Source: Heliopora coerulea (lineage: Eukaryota > Cnidaria > Anthozoa > Scleralcyonacea > Helioporidae). Taken from it: a stretch of 64,000 nucleotides of DNA. Positions 12,301-22,801 of the stretch are shown piece after piece (positions within the stretch are counted from its first letter, which is position 1; each line of letters opens with the position of its first letter). The stretch spans positions 434,001-498,000 of the forward strand of contig JASJOG010000072.1 of the NCBI GenBank assembly GCA_030142905.1, written 5' to 3'. The position numbers and the translations under genes were made by a program. The notes under the pieces are model-generated. The model searched no databases. It saw only the letters and a list, made by a program, of their open reading frames with translations, and was not told the DNA's origin.

Positions 12301-15300
12301 TAGGTGAAATTCTTTCCAGTCAATACGACTATTTTTTTCTAGTCAAATCTCGTCCTATGCGAGACGGGAATAGGTCTGGAAGTAAAAACAGATGACTTCC
12401 ACTAGACCTTGAGTGTTGATTAATAACCTGTATCACGATTAGAAGGCATTCTGGCATCGACTGCTTTTCTTTGTTCTCCTGGGTTTCTTCGCGATGTTTT
12501 GGTAGTTATTGCTACGTTAAGCCCTGGCTAGTCAGATTCAACATTACGTTTAACAATGTTTCAGAATCGTGAATAAAGTTTTGAAGACTTTGGGCCAGTT
12601 TTCGAGATTATTGAAAACCCACAAGAACAATACCAATTTTGTATAGAAGTTGAACGAAAAACTGAAATATGTTCAGACTTTGTTTAACAGCATCCAACGT
12701 CGTTTAATATCATTTATTACTAGCATATTAGCACAACATTTTCATCCAACATCAGCATGAGTGGCGACTCGCGTTCAACAAGCCGAGCCAACAAAATTGA
12801 TCGCTGCGAAAACAAATCGTTCAAAACGTTCGCACATGTTTTATAATTAAAATACGGGAATTCAATGGCAACCGTACTTCCTAAAGAGCACTTTTGGGAA
12901 AACAGAAAATTTGCGACCAAAGTGTACAATGAGGTGACAGAAATTTCCTACTAAGAATGCATACAGGCAGCAGAACGTAGGCGCCTTGTAGAATGTAGGT
13001 TGATTTAATCACACAGCTACAACAAAGATGAGCGAGAATTAGTAGAGATCTGGTTGGATTTCAGAATATTTAGAAAGGTCTGTAGTTGTTAATGAATATT
13101 TAAATACACATTTTACTATCCCGAAGATGTAGTTTTTCATAACCTTTATCAAAAACATGAAACTATGTTTACACGAAGTTAATGTGCAGGTTGACCACGA
13201 GAATAAAACTTTAAAAAAAACGTAAAATGTGGGTATGCTTTATTGATACTGATGTCTGTATTGCAAGTTGCGGTTGGACTGATGAGAAGATTTGCGCCCA
13301 GCGTTTTATGCCTGTCGTTTTAATGCCAGTACAACAACGATATGTTAGTAGTGTAGAAGTGTTCAAAAAGTAGTGTGCTTGGATTTAATATATATATATA
13401 TATGTATATATATATTTGAGGTAACTATCTGGGCCTTTAATTGACCACATACAAATAGTTTTCGCTAAATTCTTCGACTAAAATCAAGAAATATCGTGTA
13501 ACAAACAGGTTGACTAACACGTGAAGCTAAAAGGTTGGAAGATTGCCGAATTTATGATAAAGTTAGAATTCTTTATCATAAATTCGGCAGACTGCCAACC
13601 TTTTAACTTTTTGTGCTGCTTTACACTGCCCACGCAGAATTCCATTTTTAGATCACTGACCAACACGTGTTTGTGTAAAAGACATGGCAGATTAATCCAT
13701 GTCATTCATCGATTTATACCGATTGCTTTCCTCAGAGCATCGGGAGGAATGGGGGCATATCGGCCTAAAAATCTGATCATATGGTGGTAGGAACCTTGAT
13801 TTCAATGCAGTCTAGAAATGACATGGCCGTTGTTGTCAGTGGAGACATGTTTCGATGACCAACGCTGTACTCAGTGGACTACTGTCTCTGACAGCCGATC
13901 ACCAACCTTCACGTATCAAGATTACCGAAACCTAGAGGATTATTATTCTTATCACATGCCTGCCGAATAAACATTACAAATGTTGACAAAATTACAAAGA
14001 AGTAAAAGTTTGTTACCAACAGACGAGTACATTATAAAATCTCTGAAAACAGATTTTCAGTTGGGAAAAAAAAAAAAAATGAAAAATTTTGTATCACATT
14101 AAACCAAGGAGAAAATGTTTTCAAAGATTGCTGCTCAATAAAAATGTCAGTAAAATTTAGCAGAAACCCCTCAAAAATTCATTACTTTACTAACCGTTAC
14201 TTTTTCTTCGTAGCTCCTCGGGAGAACTTCGGTCATGTTTCGCGTCTTTCGCCGACCACCATCGTCCCACTGCTGGACACGTACGACGTGGAATCGAACA
14301 AATCAAGAGTAAAATTTGCGGAAAGGGAACCAACCCGGTACATGACTCTCATTTCACTTCCTGGACAAGTCTTCATCGGTTCATCCTCCATTCCTGGTAT
14401 CAAACTTGGGGTTTTTACAAACTGTTGGATCAAAGAAGGAACTCACATGGGACCATTCACTGGTCACATCTTGAAGAGAGATGAGATAAATTACAATGTG
14501 GATAACAATCTAATGTGGGAGGTACGAAAATAAAGCTATATTATGTATTGTAATTGTCCCGTAACAGAGAACTTTAATGGAAAAATTGGGGCTACTTTGG
14601 AGCTAAAAAAATACTCAATAAAACAGCGAAACTCTCACGCCATCCAGTAACCGATTTTGCGATTTCATTTGGCGGCAAGGATTGTAAAATATTGTGAGTT
14701 ATTAATCTAATTATGATTATTAACACTACTCTCGGAATTACGTTATTCTATTTTTATTGTCAAATATAGTTCTCTTTTTTGTTGCGACAAGAATTACGCA
14801 GAGTAACTCTCTACCTCGCGATCGTTTTCCGCAGTTTTCCATCATTTACCGTATTAAAATGAGTTGATTTCTTTTGTTTAATGTAGGTCCTAAGCGAGGA
14901 CGGCGAAGTGAGTCATTTTATTGACGGGAAAGACGAAAGTCCAAGGAACTGGATGTGTTTTGTAAACTGCGCGAGAAACGAACAGGAACAGAATCTGGAA
15001 ATATTCCAATATGCGAACAATATTTACTACCGTGCTACCAAAGACATTCCTCCTGAACAAGAATTGCTTGTTTGGTACGGACCAAGTTATGTTCAATTTC
15101 TCGGAATTCCCGGTATACCACCAGTAGTAGAAAGGCCAAGAAGGAGACGGCTTTACGACAGTCAAGGTATGCAGTAACTGGCATTTTACTTCATTTATGC
15201 GTGAGGTTTGTAAGGCCTGGTTTTCACTAGCGACATAAGCATAACGACAGATGCAACTGCAGTAAGCACTTCCCCAGTACAAAGGGATTAACCAGCCATT

Positions 15301-16651
15301 ACGTACCTACTGTACTTGCGTATAGCGCTATGTTTATGCTAATGTTGCTGGTGAAAACCAGGCCTAAGAAAAGCTGTCTAAATCGTCAAACTCTTTACAG
15401 TCCAGAAGTCTGCCTTTGGCGAGTAACATCGTCTGGCACTAACCAAGGTAAAATTATCTGGAGTTAGCAAATATAAAATAACAGACGACTTATCTGGTAA
15501 GGAAGTACTTAGTCGAGGGCATCGAACCGGTCAGAAGTTAGAAAGTCGTCGTATACAAGTCATTATTATATGTCCGTGGCAGCGAACGGTCCGAATACGG
15601 AAATCCTGCAATTTGATTGGTTCATAAGCGGTCGGATATTTCCCGTACTGCTCGCTCAGGAGGAGTTTAAAAAGTCTTCCTTTTGTCGAATAAAAAATAA
15701 AATTTTTAACAATATACGAAGTGAAAATGTATTACGGACAAATCAGAAAAGGAAAAGTAACCATGTAGAGTGAAGTTAGTGAAGAAATTCAAAATGAAAT
15801 GACGACAGAATTGCAAGTTTTTATTGGACGTTCTCTACCTTTGCTCTAGTCAACTATATTTCAGTAAAGCCATATAATATACTACTTATTGATTATTATA
15901 CTAGTCTATTATTATTACTAGTCTATTATTATTATATTAGTCTATTATCTAAGTATATTATTATACTTAGTGATTATTATATTATACTACTATTATTATA
16001 CTAGTCCCGTACTTAAAAACATCGGTCCAATAATTCACTAGTACCAGTCCTCACGCTCGGTCAATAAATAGTAAGGTGTATCCGGTTTGATCACGGATAA
16101 AGTCCTTTCAGCTCGATGACAAGAGAATCTAACTAGTCATATTAAAAAGTAACGGTCCACTCCCTAGCAGTAAGTGGTTTAACATGCATTTTTTCGCTGC
16201 AAATGAGGTTGTCTACCTCATTTAGAGAAAACTATTTTCGTGAGGAATTTGTGAAACTTTGTTATCAATCAGTGTTACCACTTCGGTTTCCTTTTTAGTG
16301 GAAAGCAGCGTGATGGTTAATCACCCGAAGGAGCCTCCTCAAGTGCCGAACGGACGTCTTAAATGCACAATATGTCGCCGAGGATTTAACTCAAGGAGCA
16401 ATCTTCGCTCGCACATGAGAATTCATACGCTCGAGAAACCGTTTCAGTGTAAATACTGCAAGAAATGTTTCTCCCAGTCCTCCACGCTACGGAACCACAC
16501 GAGACTTCACACGGGCGAGAAGCCATACAAATGCACCGTTTGCCATTTCGCGTACTCGCAACTCGCGGGACTTCGCGCCCATCAGAAATCCGCGAGACAC
16601 AAGCCTGACTTCATGAAGAAGAGCTTGGTTTTGCTTGAGAGTGGGGAATGA
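9388..16651 (+). CDS. PRDM12: PR/SET-domain zinc-finger transcriptional regulator
   Basis: PRDM12 is a nuclear regulator of sensory-neuron and nociceptor identity in bilaterians that works through PR-domain partners on chromatin. I assembled four exons: 9388-9550, 14214-14521, 14887-15166 and 16299-16651. All have GT/AG borders and agreeing phases, and sum to 1104 nt, or 367 aa, which is also the human length. Exon 1 carries the conserved N-terminal block ([11 protein letters not shown]). Exons 2-3 carry the PR domain, with [42 protein letters not shown] and QELLVWYG. Exon 4 carries three C2H2 fingers (CTICRRGF..., CKYCKKCF..., CTVCHFAY...) that are nearly identical to the PRDM12 fingers of vertebrates ([19 protein letters not shown]). 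The vertebrate poly-alanine tail is absent. Intron 1 is 4.66 kb. The ATG at 9388 is the first in frame with the conserved block. Confidence 0.93.
12071..12144 (-). repeat. tRNA-like pseudogene or SINE head
   Basis: The minus strand has an A-box-like TAGGTCAATGGTTAGAGC, a perfect B box GGTTCGATCC, a T arm, and acceptor ends that pair mostly through wobbles (AGTCTTGG with CTGGGGCT). The anticodon loop lacks the conserved U33 and the D stem is poor, so a working tRNA is unlikely. It probably derives from a tRNA-related SINE. Confidence 0.6.
12174..12300 (-). repeat. Possible 3' end of a non-LTR retrotransposon with (TTA)n tail
   Basis: A (TAA)n microsatellite (about 12174-12192) followed by ATTCTTTATTTATACTG reads on the minus strand as an AATAAAGAAT end plus a (TTA)n tail, a form common for LINE 3' termini. 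No reverse-transcriptase frame is readable here, so the call rests on the tail only. Confidence 0.35.
13387..13416. repeat. TA dinucleotide microsatellite
   Basis: An almost pure TA run of about 30 bp with one interruption, inside PRDM12 intron 1. Confidence 0.9.
13528..13605. repeat. 34-bp-arm hairpin in PRDM12 intron 1
   Basis: Two arms with an 8-nt loop pair over 19 bp next to the loop (TGCCGAATTTATGATAAAG and its complement), then have a 5-nt internal mismatch, then pair over another 10 bp. This could be a small MITE or a miRNA-precursor-like hairpin. Nothing else in the sequence decides between them. Confidence 0.7.
15214..15364. mobile_element. Harbinger-like MITE in PRDM12 intron 3
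   Basis: The ends GGCCTGGTTTTCAC and the inverse of GTGAAAACCAGGCC are perfect, and similarity continues inward for about 30 bp. TAA flanks both sides (15211-15213 and 15365-15367), as expected for the 3-bp TWA duplications of PIF/Harbinger elements. The element is 151 bp with no coding capacity and lies about 50 bp downstream of exon 3. Confidence 0.65.
15880..16008. repeat. ATT-rich low-complexity tract
   Basis: Repeated blocks of TATTATTATACTAGTC and variants make up this stretch in PRDM12 intron 3. It appears to be a degenerate ATT microsatellite with a longer superimposed period. Confidence 0.75.
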
Positions 16652-17017
16652 TACCTGGGACGTAAACGTCTTGTCAATGAGTGGTGCACGAAGACGTAGC
16701 TACTCAGTACGACAAGGGTAGCTAAGATTACGGGGAAGACCGAATAGACTGAAAGAGTAACAGAATTAAGATATGAAATATCTTTAAATCTCACAGACTC
16801 AATGAAACTGGTATGCTTGAGAAAAAACCGCCTAAGAAATGTCGAAAATTACTTCGACCAAAATGGGAAAATCATAATTTCAAGAAAAAGGCTTCTGTTT
16901 CATTTCCAATGTGTTCACGTGACAGTGATTCGTGGTTTTTGTGTCAACTTTGGCAGTTAATCGCCAAAGAAAACAAACTTCGCAACGAAATTACAGATTA
17001 TCACTTGTAAGACAGTT

Positions 17018-17194
17018 AACATTTTGGGCACGGCACGGGTAAAATTTTAGCACGGGTGCCACTATTTTTGGGCACGGCACGGGTAATTCTCACAGTGTAA
17101 ACGGCGCGGACCTCTCAAAATTTAGCCGTGCCGAGTACCTCTGTATATGTAGGTCTCGGCATGGCTAATTAGCCGTGCCGTGCCAAAAATGTTG
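17018..17194. mobile_element. Inverted-repeat element with CACGGCACGG ends
   Basis: The left end reads AACATTTTGGGCACGGCACGG and the right end is its near inverse (CCGTGCCGTGCCAAAAATGTT). A second internal copy of the left motif begins near 17063. The unit is far more GC-rich than its surroundings and carries no frame, which suggests a non-autonomous DNA transposon. A target-site duplication is not clear. Confidence 0.55.
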
Positions 17195-17636
17195 CAGTGT
17201 AAATGAGGTTGTAATGTCAAATAAGAGGAACAACAATATGCGACAATCTCACCATGTGGACCAGCTTTAAGGCCCCATCTACACCATGTCTGATTGTTGC
17301 ATACCATTCTACATCCTGACGTATGTAATTAACTCTTAGCAGTCTAATTCCTGGGGACTATTCGTTTAGGAACGTTGGGAAATACTTCCTGAAGTAGATA
17401 CAGAGTGTATAATTACTGACCTGGTGAAAGAATAGATTTTGGCCATAGTCCATACCTCTTGCTTCTTTCCAGGGAAGCGTGGCTCCACGACCTCAAGTTG
17501 GGGAAAGCAATACGTAGGGTTCGTTATGGTGTCGACAGGATGCAAGAATTCATCGAACTGCTTTTTCACACCGGCATGTCGGGATATAGAGCCTGAAAAA
17601 AGAATCTACGGGATCTCTCTCGGCGAGTTAGTAGTA

Positions 17637-17990
17637 GTATAACTTTATTTCAATAGGGTAAAAACACATAACAGTAAGCAATAGCTACTGATAAACTTGT
17701 GGCCCTAATAACTACCTAAAATATACAAAAACATATTTAAAGGAGCATGGTGGCCTTTTGTACACATAAATGGTCCTTATAAAAAGCACGCTTAAAGCAT
17801 CCAATAGCAGCCTGATTCCTAAGAGTAATCTTTAGTGCGTTCCACTGTTTCGCAGTCATGACTGCAAAGGTGCGGCCACCTGTTTTACGCTTATACCTAT
17901 GAGTTACTAAATTAAGACTACTGTGGCGCGTTGAAGGGTTAATGGAACAGTGTGGATGACACCAATTGACTAAAACTGTACAAGAAACCT
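17637..17990 (-). mobile_element. 5'-truncated non-LTR retrotransposon (L2/CR1-like reverse transcriptase C-terminus)
   Basis: The minus strand encodes a continuous segment from about 17990 to a stop near 17740 that contains THRYKRKTGGRTFAVMTAKQ followed by WNALK, IRN-like and FKRAFYK blocks. This matches the usual C-terminus of L2/CR1/Jockey-type reverse transcriptases (RTGGRTFAV..A..WN.LP...R...S...FKR.LK). An AAATAAAGTTATA-type 3' end follows at about 17640. The fragment lacks the catalytic RT core and is a dead remnant. Confidence 0.6.
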
Positions 17991-18736
17991 AATTTGTTAA
18001 AAATGTTCGCCAAGATTTACCAGGTGAAAATCTCAGACGAATATTTAAGATGACAGCCCAGCTAATCTGTTTGTGATAAGTGAATTGTATCGGCATATAA
18101 AATACAAGTAAATCATGCACATTAACAATCAGTGACTGAAACAAGCGAGTTGAATTTCCAGGTCAATATGAAACCTTTCGCATACTACACTCTCGTATTA
18201 TTACGTTTTCAATCGTATTTTTACTACAAAGATTCTTTCAACAGTTACTCTGTATTTTTTGATGTCGTCGGTCCGTGTTTTGTTTTGCAAGGTAAATCTG
18301 TCAAGATTAACATTTACAGTACTATGAATTTGTCAGTCGACTACTACCACTACTACAGATACACAACTTACTGCAAATTTAATAAGTTCAACGAATAATT
18401 TGTATTTCAAATTAAATGGCAGATTTTCTACAGTGAGTTGATCTTCGCATTAACTATTAACGCAGTTCGATTCGTTCTGTCCATGTGCGTACGAGATGCA
18501 AGTTTTTTTGGCTCACAATAAGAATTCTCGTGACTCCAAGCCAGCTGGGAACGCATGAATTCTACGATATTTTGCTCGTAAGACCTTTCAAAACTCTCTT
18601 GAGAATCGTAGTTCACAACCTGGGCCCGTCTGGGCTCCTAAAGCTTTCCAAACTTCAACAGACAATTTAAGATTGAAGTATACAGGCTTGAGTTGTTCTA
18701 GAAATGTCCTACTTTTTATAGTAACTCTCGAAATTT

Positions 18737-20926
18737 CTAGCCTGGTGAGCTTTCTTGCTCTACGCCTAAATACTTATTAGTCAAGAAATCGCAATGTGGA
18801 ATAACTTCAAGTGCTTTCTTAACGTGCGTGGGCAGGATACACTTTGTCTTTGGTATTTGTAACGGCGTCTTCCACGTAAACCTGTTTGCCTTGCGTAAGA
18901 TATCCTCGAGAAAAAGACCACACGCTTTGAACAACATAGCAGTAGTGACGGGTGCCCGAATCCCGTCTAAGTTAGTGCCTTGCAGGTGAACATTAACTTC
19001 AGCCGCAGTTTCTCGTACCCATTCCAGCTCCTCCTGGACTGAGAGAAAAAGCAACCTAGAGTTAAGCGAATCTCTTGCCGTTTCCTTGTCTATACTGACA
19101 ACATCTATGTCATCAACTTCTATAAGTTCATTTCGTTGAACGTTTGGTTCATCCACGAAAGCCTCAGATGTCTGCACGACATGTAGAAATTCATCAGCGT
19201 TTGACAGACTTCCTAGAATCTCACCTCCCTGAAAATCCGCGACACACTTTTCGTGAATTAAACTGTTGAGTGGCACCTCATTCTCATGATCTTCCTCCAG
19301 ACTTGTCTCCTCACCACACACTTTACATAGGCTCATTCCTTCTGCCAAAATAGTTGCCATGGGAGTATAGCCGTGGAGACGGCAATAGTTCATTACATCC
19401 TTGGTTGACAAACTTGAAATGGCATTGCTACAACAGACATGATTCTTAACAGCCAAGGAGCGTTGCCATTCTGCAGCCAAGCGTTTCCCAACATTCCACT
19501 GAAGATATTGATTGAATGAACTAGCACAATACGGTGACGTGACGACATTACAGTTTGGATTAATGATAGGAAACTGCTGTACAGACTTCCTGAGCTTCGC
19601 TTCAGACTCATATGCCAGTGTTGAAAACAAGTTTTCGTAGGTTATATCGGGAGATGAGCACCTGGAGCCTGGTGTAGAAGTTGGAGGTGTTGGGTACTTC
19701 AAACCATCATCACAATGAAGTTTTTGTAGTTTTGTGACAGGAACACTGTACGAATGATCACTAAAATCTTGACAACTCAATTCATTTAACAGGTCGAGGT
19801 TATTAGAATTTGAATTATTGGCTGTAGTTCCTTGTTGAGAAATAATATCCCCACATGTCTTACCAGCTGCCTCGACTGATTGCACCAGATTCACATTCTG
19901 TGAACTCTTACAGTCAAAGTTCCTTCGATCAAGCTCAATATCCACATGTGTCTCAGCTCCAAGAGTTTGTAAACCAGTGTAGGTCTTATCCAACTTCAAA
20001 TGGTGAATAATGTCCACTCGCTTGTTTTTATTCTCAACAAAATGAAGCTGAACACGTACTGGAAACTCTCCCCAACCTCTCCTGGTAACCTGAAATGGTG
20101 GCTTGCAGACTTCAACCAAATCATTTGGTTGGTAACTTGGATGAAGAAGAAACCAGACTTTGCAGATAAAGTTCTGGAGATCAGAGTTGTTTTTTGGTCC
20201 ACGAACATAGACCATCCATTTGTGAGTTGACCTGTCATTACTCTCTCGGTGTTCAGGTAAAATGTATTTTGAAGTATTGCCAACTATTATTCTTCTCTTC
20301 ACATAGAATCGAGACTCACCCTTGGTTGGTGACTTTGATATATGGCATGTTCCTGAGCATGACAAATCTGAGGATATTAATGGTGAAAGAGGTAAATTAA
20401 GATGACCATTGAGTTTACAGTTTCCCAAGCACATGCTCTGTTGTGTCCCATAACATCCATCACAGACTTCTGGTGTCCTCATGTCACCTTGAGCTTTACT
20501 TGAAGGAATCTCTTCAACTGGATGTTCTTTCAAACTTGAAGGCAATGATTGCTTCCATTTCATGACCTCACTTAAACACGTTTGTTTGCTTCGTGGGGTC
20601 CCTACACGCGTCTTTTCCTTCCTGACACTATTTCGACGCAACACTTCGCTTGATTTTCCATAGCCATAGTATCCGGCCAATATGCATGCTCTCAAACGGT
20701 CCAGCAAACCACGAGTTTCATGAATTCTGCGATTAATAATGGTTACCTCTTTCTCCTTCAATTCGACCTCAAACGAGAACTGGTCGTGAATAATCTTTTG
20801 TATCTTTTGAACAGTTTGGTCCCTTGCGTCTTCTCTGTCCAAGTTTCTGTTAATCTCTGCCAACCTGTCAACGCTTATAGCCTCATAGTCAGGGTCAGTT
20901 GGTTCGATGTTTTCGGCTCGTTTCAT
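18737..20926 (-). CDS. YEATS2: YEATS-domain acyl-lysine reader of the ATAC complex (intronless)
   Basis: YEATS2 is the scaffold subunit of the ATAC histone acetyltransferase complex and reads crotonylated or acetylated histone lysine. This single 729-codon frame opens with TDPDYE and a conserved helical N-terminal block ([12 protein letters not shown]...[11 protein letters not shown]), as in vertebrate YEATS2. Residues about 206-338 are the YEATS domain. It keeps [18 protein letters not shown] (pocket Ser264/Tyr265), [10 protein letters not shown] (Trp285) and [17 protein letters not shown]. The C-terminal part (about residues 625-729) is helical and fits the histone-fold end that pairs with NC2-beta in ATAC; that part is inferred. 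The protein is about half the human length because the middle is short. No introns are seen, unlike most neighbours. It lies head-to-head with the sigma-receptor gene. Confidence 0.9.
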   Translation of the reverse strand: MKRAENIEPTDPDYEAISVDRLAEINRNLDREDARDQTVQKIQKIIHDQFSFEVELKEKEVTIINRRIHETRGLLDRLRACILAGYYGYGKSSEVLRRNSVRKEKTRVGTPRSKQTCLSEVMKWKQSLPSSLKEHPVEEIPSSKAQGDMRTPEVCDGCYGTQQSMCLGNCKLNGHLNLPLSPLISSDLSCSGTCHISKSPTKGESRFYVKRRIIVGNTSKYILPEHRESNDRSTHKWMVYVRGPKNNSDLQNFICKVWFLLHPSYQPNDLVEVCKPPFQVTRRGWGEFPVRVQLHFVENKNKRVDIIHHLKLDKTYTGLQTLGAETHVDIELDRRNFDCKSSQNVNLVQSVEAAGKTCGDIISQQGTTANNSNSNNLDLLNELSCQDFSDHSYSVPVTKLQKLHCDDGLKYPTPPTSTPGSRCSSPDITYENLFSTLAYESEAKLRKSVQQFPIINPNCNVVTSPYCASSFNQYLQWNVGKRLAAEWQRSLAVKNHVCCSNAISSLSTKDVMNYCRLHGYTPMATILAEGMSLCKVCGEETSLEEDHENEVPLNSLIHEKCVADFQGGEILGSLSNADEFLHVVQTSEAFVDEPNVQRNELIEVDDIDVVSIDKETARDSLNSRLLFLSVQEELEWVRETAAEVNVHLQGTNLDGIRAPVTTAMLFKACGLFLEDILRKANRFTWKTPLQIPKTKCILPTHVKKALEVIPHCDFLTNKYLGVEQESSPG

Positions 20927-21443
20927 AACTTATTAACCTCTGCTTCCTGTACTCAACTGCGTTTACTATTAAAATTAGCTCGGCTGCTAAGCAAACACGA
21001 GAAACTATGAAGTATTACGTAAAAGAAAAGGCACTACAAAGCTTTTGTACGAGTATGGTCGTGGTGCACTTGCTTCGGCCATATTGCGATTCATGAAAGC
21101 AAACCGCTGACTAGAAAGACCTACTGACGATCACGAAGGCGCCATAAGTCCTTGGATCATTTTCCATTTCAGACTTGATTTTATGATCATAGTATAGTAA
21201 GAGGTAGTAAAGTAAGAGATAGTCTTGTTCTCATCATGAGAACAAGACTAATGCTGAGGAGCAGCCCTGAGAAAGTCCTAACTCAAACAATGCTATGGGA
21301 ATTCTTCTCCTGACATGAAAAATCGAACGAGTAAACACTAACGTCCTTCGGGAAGCACCGTTTGTCATCGGACAATCGTTTCCGGACACACCACGGAGCA
21401 ATCCAGTGGCAGTGAACAGCTGTACACTATACCTGGAGTTTGG
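20927..21443. promoter_or_regulatory. Divergent promoter region of YEATS2 and sigma-receptor gene
   Basis: The two start codons point away from each other across 517 bp, so this stretch should hold both promoters and 5' UTRs. A perfect 13-bp inverted repeat (TAGTCTTGTTCTC and its complement, 21220-21232 and 21238-21250) sits near the middle. No TATA box can be assigned with confidence. Confidence 0.55.
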
Positions 21444-22769
21444 ATGAGTGATATTCCTTCACAAAATAACATGCGATTTTGGGAAAAGTGCATCTTGATA
21501 ATACTGTTCATTGCAGCAGTGCATTATTGGATAAGAAGGAAGTCTTACTTATTTGACCAGAATGCGATCGTCGAGATAGGCCGTGGCTATTCAGGTATTT
21601 AAGGATTTTATAATTAAGTATTTTAACAGAAAATTGTAACGAAGCTGGAAGTTAATATTCGTTGAAAAATCAATAATACTTAACCTTGAAGTGTTTGTTG
21701 ACAACAATTTCCGGAGATAGAGGCAGTGACAAGATCCTCGTTATTACAAGATATTTTGCATGGTCAGCACAATCCGTAATTATTCCAGGCTTTGCAACGT
21801 TTAGATCAACTCCAAAACAGATCATCGTCCGGGTAAACCCAAGAAAGTCTGATTTTGCTGGAATAAAATTCTAACTTGCCAAATCGGAGGTCATTTAATC
21901 GAAGCTGTTGATGACAGCCTTGTTGATTTTTTTTATTCTGTCAACATTTTCACGAATATGGTCCACTTTGATGCAAGCACAACCTTGAAATAGGTTCTAT
22001 TATTCAGAATTTTTGAATATGAATGTAGTATACAAAAGCAAGATGTACTAGTGAAGAATAGTGATGTAAAGGTGGGGACATCAATCACTACTCAATAGTT
22101 TACCATTTAAAATTACTCATTCAAATTTATCACATCTTTCCACATCATTGATCAGTCAATTACCAGGAATTCACGTGCATACGATACTTGCAATCATGTC
22201 TCATAATTCATGTCAGTTCTGTATGTAAAATCCATTGTGAGTAGTTTATTTTAAACTGTTGTTAATTTTAGGCCAAGATGTACAAAAGCAATTCAAAAGG
22301 ATCATTTGCGAATTAGAGCAACAATATTCTGGACACATCATCCCTGAACATTACCGAGAATGGATCATGGTTAAATCTGGAGGTTGGATTGGATCTGTAT
22401 ATGTGTTGTATGCATCTTTAACTGAATATTTAGTGTTTACTGGCACAGCAATTGATTCTGAAGGACATTCTGGTGAGCAAACAATATTTAAGTTATTTAA
22501 AGCCATGTTAATATTGTATTTATGGGTTTGATGAACTCTCCAGTGGTCTGAGCTCAAGATTCCAACTATAGAACTGAGTGGGAAATTATTTGAATTTCTT
22601 TTCACATCTTGTTTTTAAATCAAGCAAAGCCAAGCTTGGAAAACCCTGGTTTGGGGTTTGATTTGGGGCTAAGAAACATTTTCTGAGGATGACTGCCAGA
22701 CAAACATTTTGCATGTCATTTTATACCCAAGGTTCCCAATGCATGACATTAACAAAGTGTGCAACATTC

Positions 22770-22801
<32 letters not shown>

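Larger units (their letters stand above)
9551..14213 (+). other. PRDM12 intron 1
   Basis: This 4.66-kb intron holds no convincing coding exon. It contains a pseudo-tRNA and a probable LINE tail around 12.1-12.3 kb, a TA microsatellite at 13387-13416 and an imperfect hairpin at 13528-13605, each listed separately. Short frames such as 11532-11795 show no domain. Confidence 0.7.
16652..18736. other. Intergenic region between convergent PRDM12 and YEATS2
   Basis: This should contain the 3' UTRs of both convergent genes. It holds a palindromic GC-rich element at 17018-17194 and a LINE fragment at 17637-17990, both listed separately. I recognise no further gene. The frame at 18132-18398 has no domain. 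Confidence 0.6.

Noticed and set aside
16259..16298. Start of a separate zinc-finger gene at an ATG-like frame opening
   Set aside because: The CTTTTTAG acceptor at 16298 and the phase show that the finger exon belongs to PRDM12. Sequence before 16299 is intron.
21220..21250. Glucocorticoid-type receptor element
   Set aside because: The half sites (TGTTCT and AGAACA) are in the everted order and wrongly spaced for a steroid-receptor palindrome.
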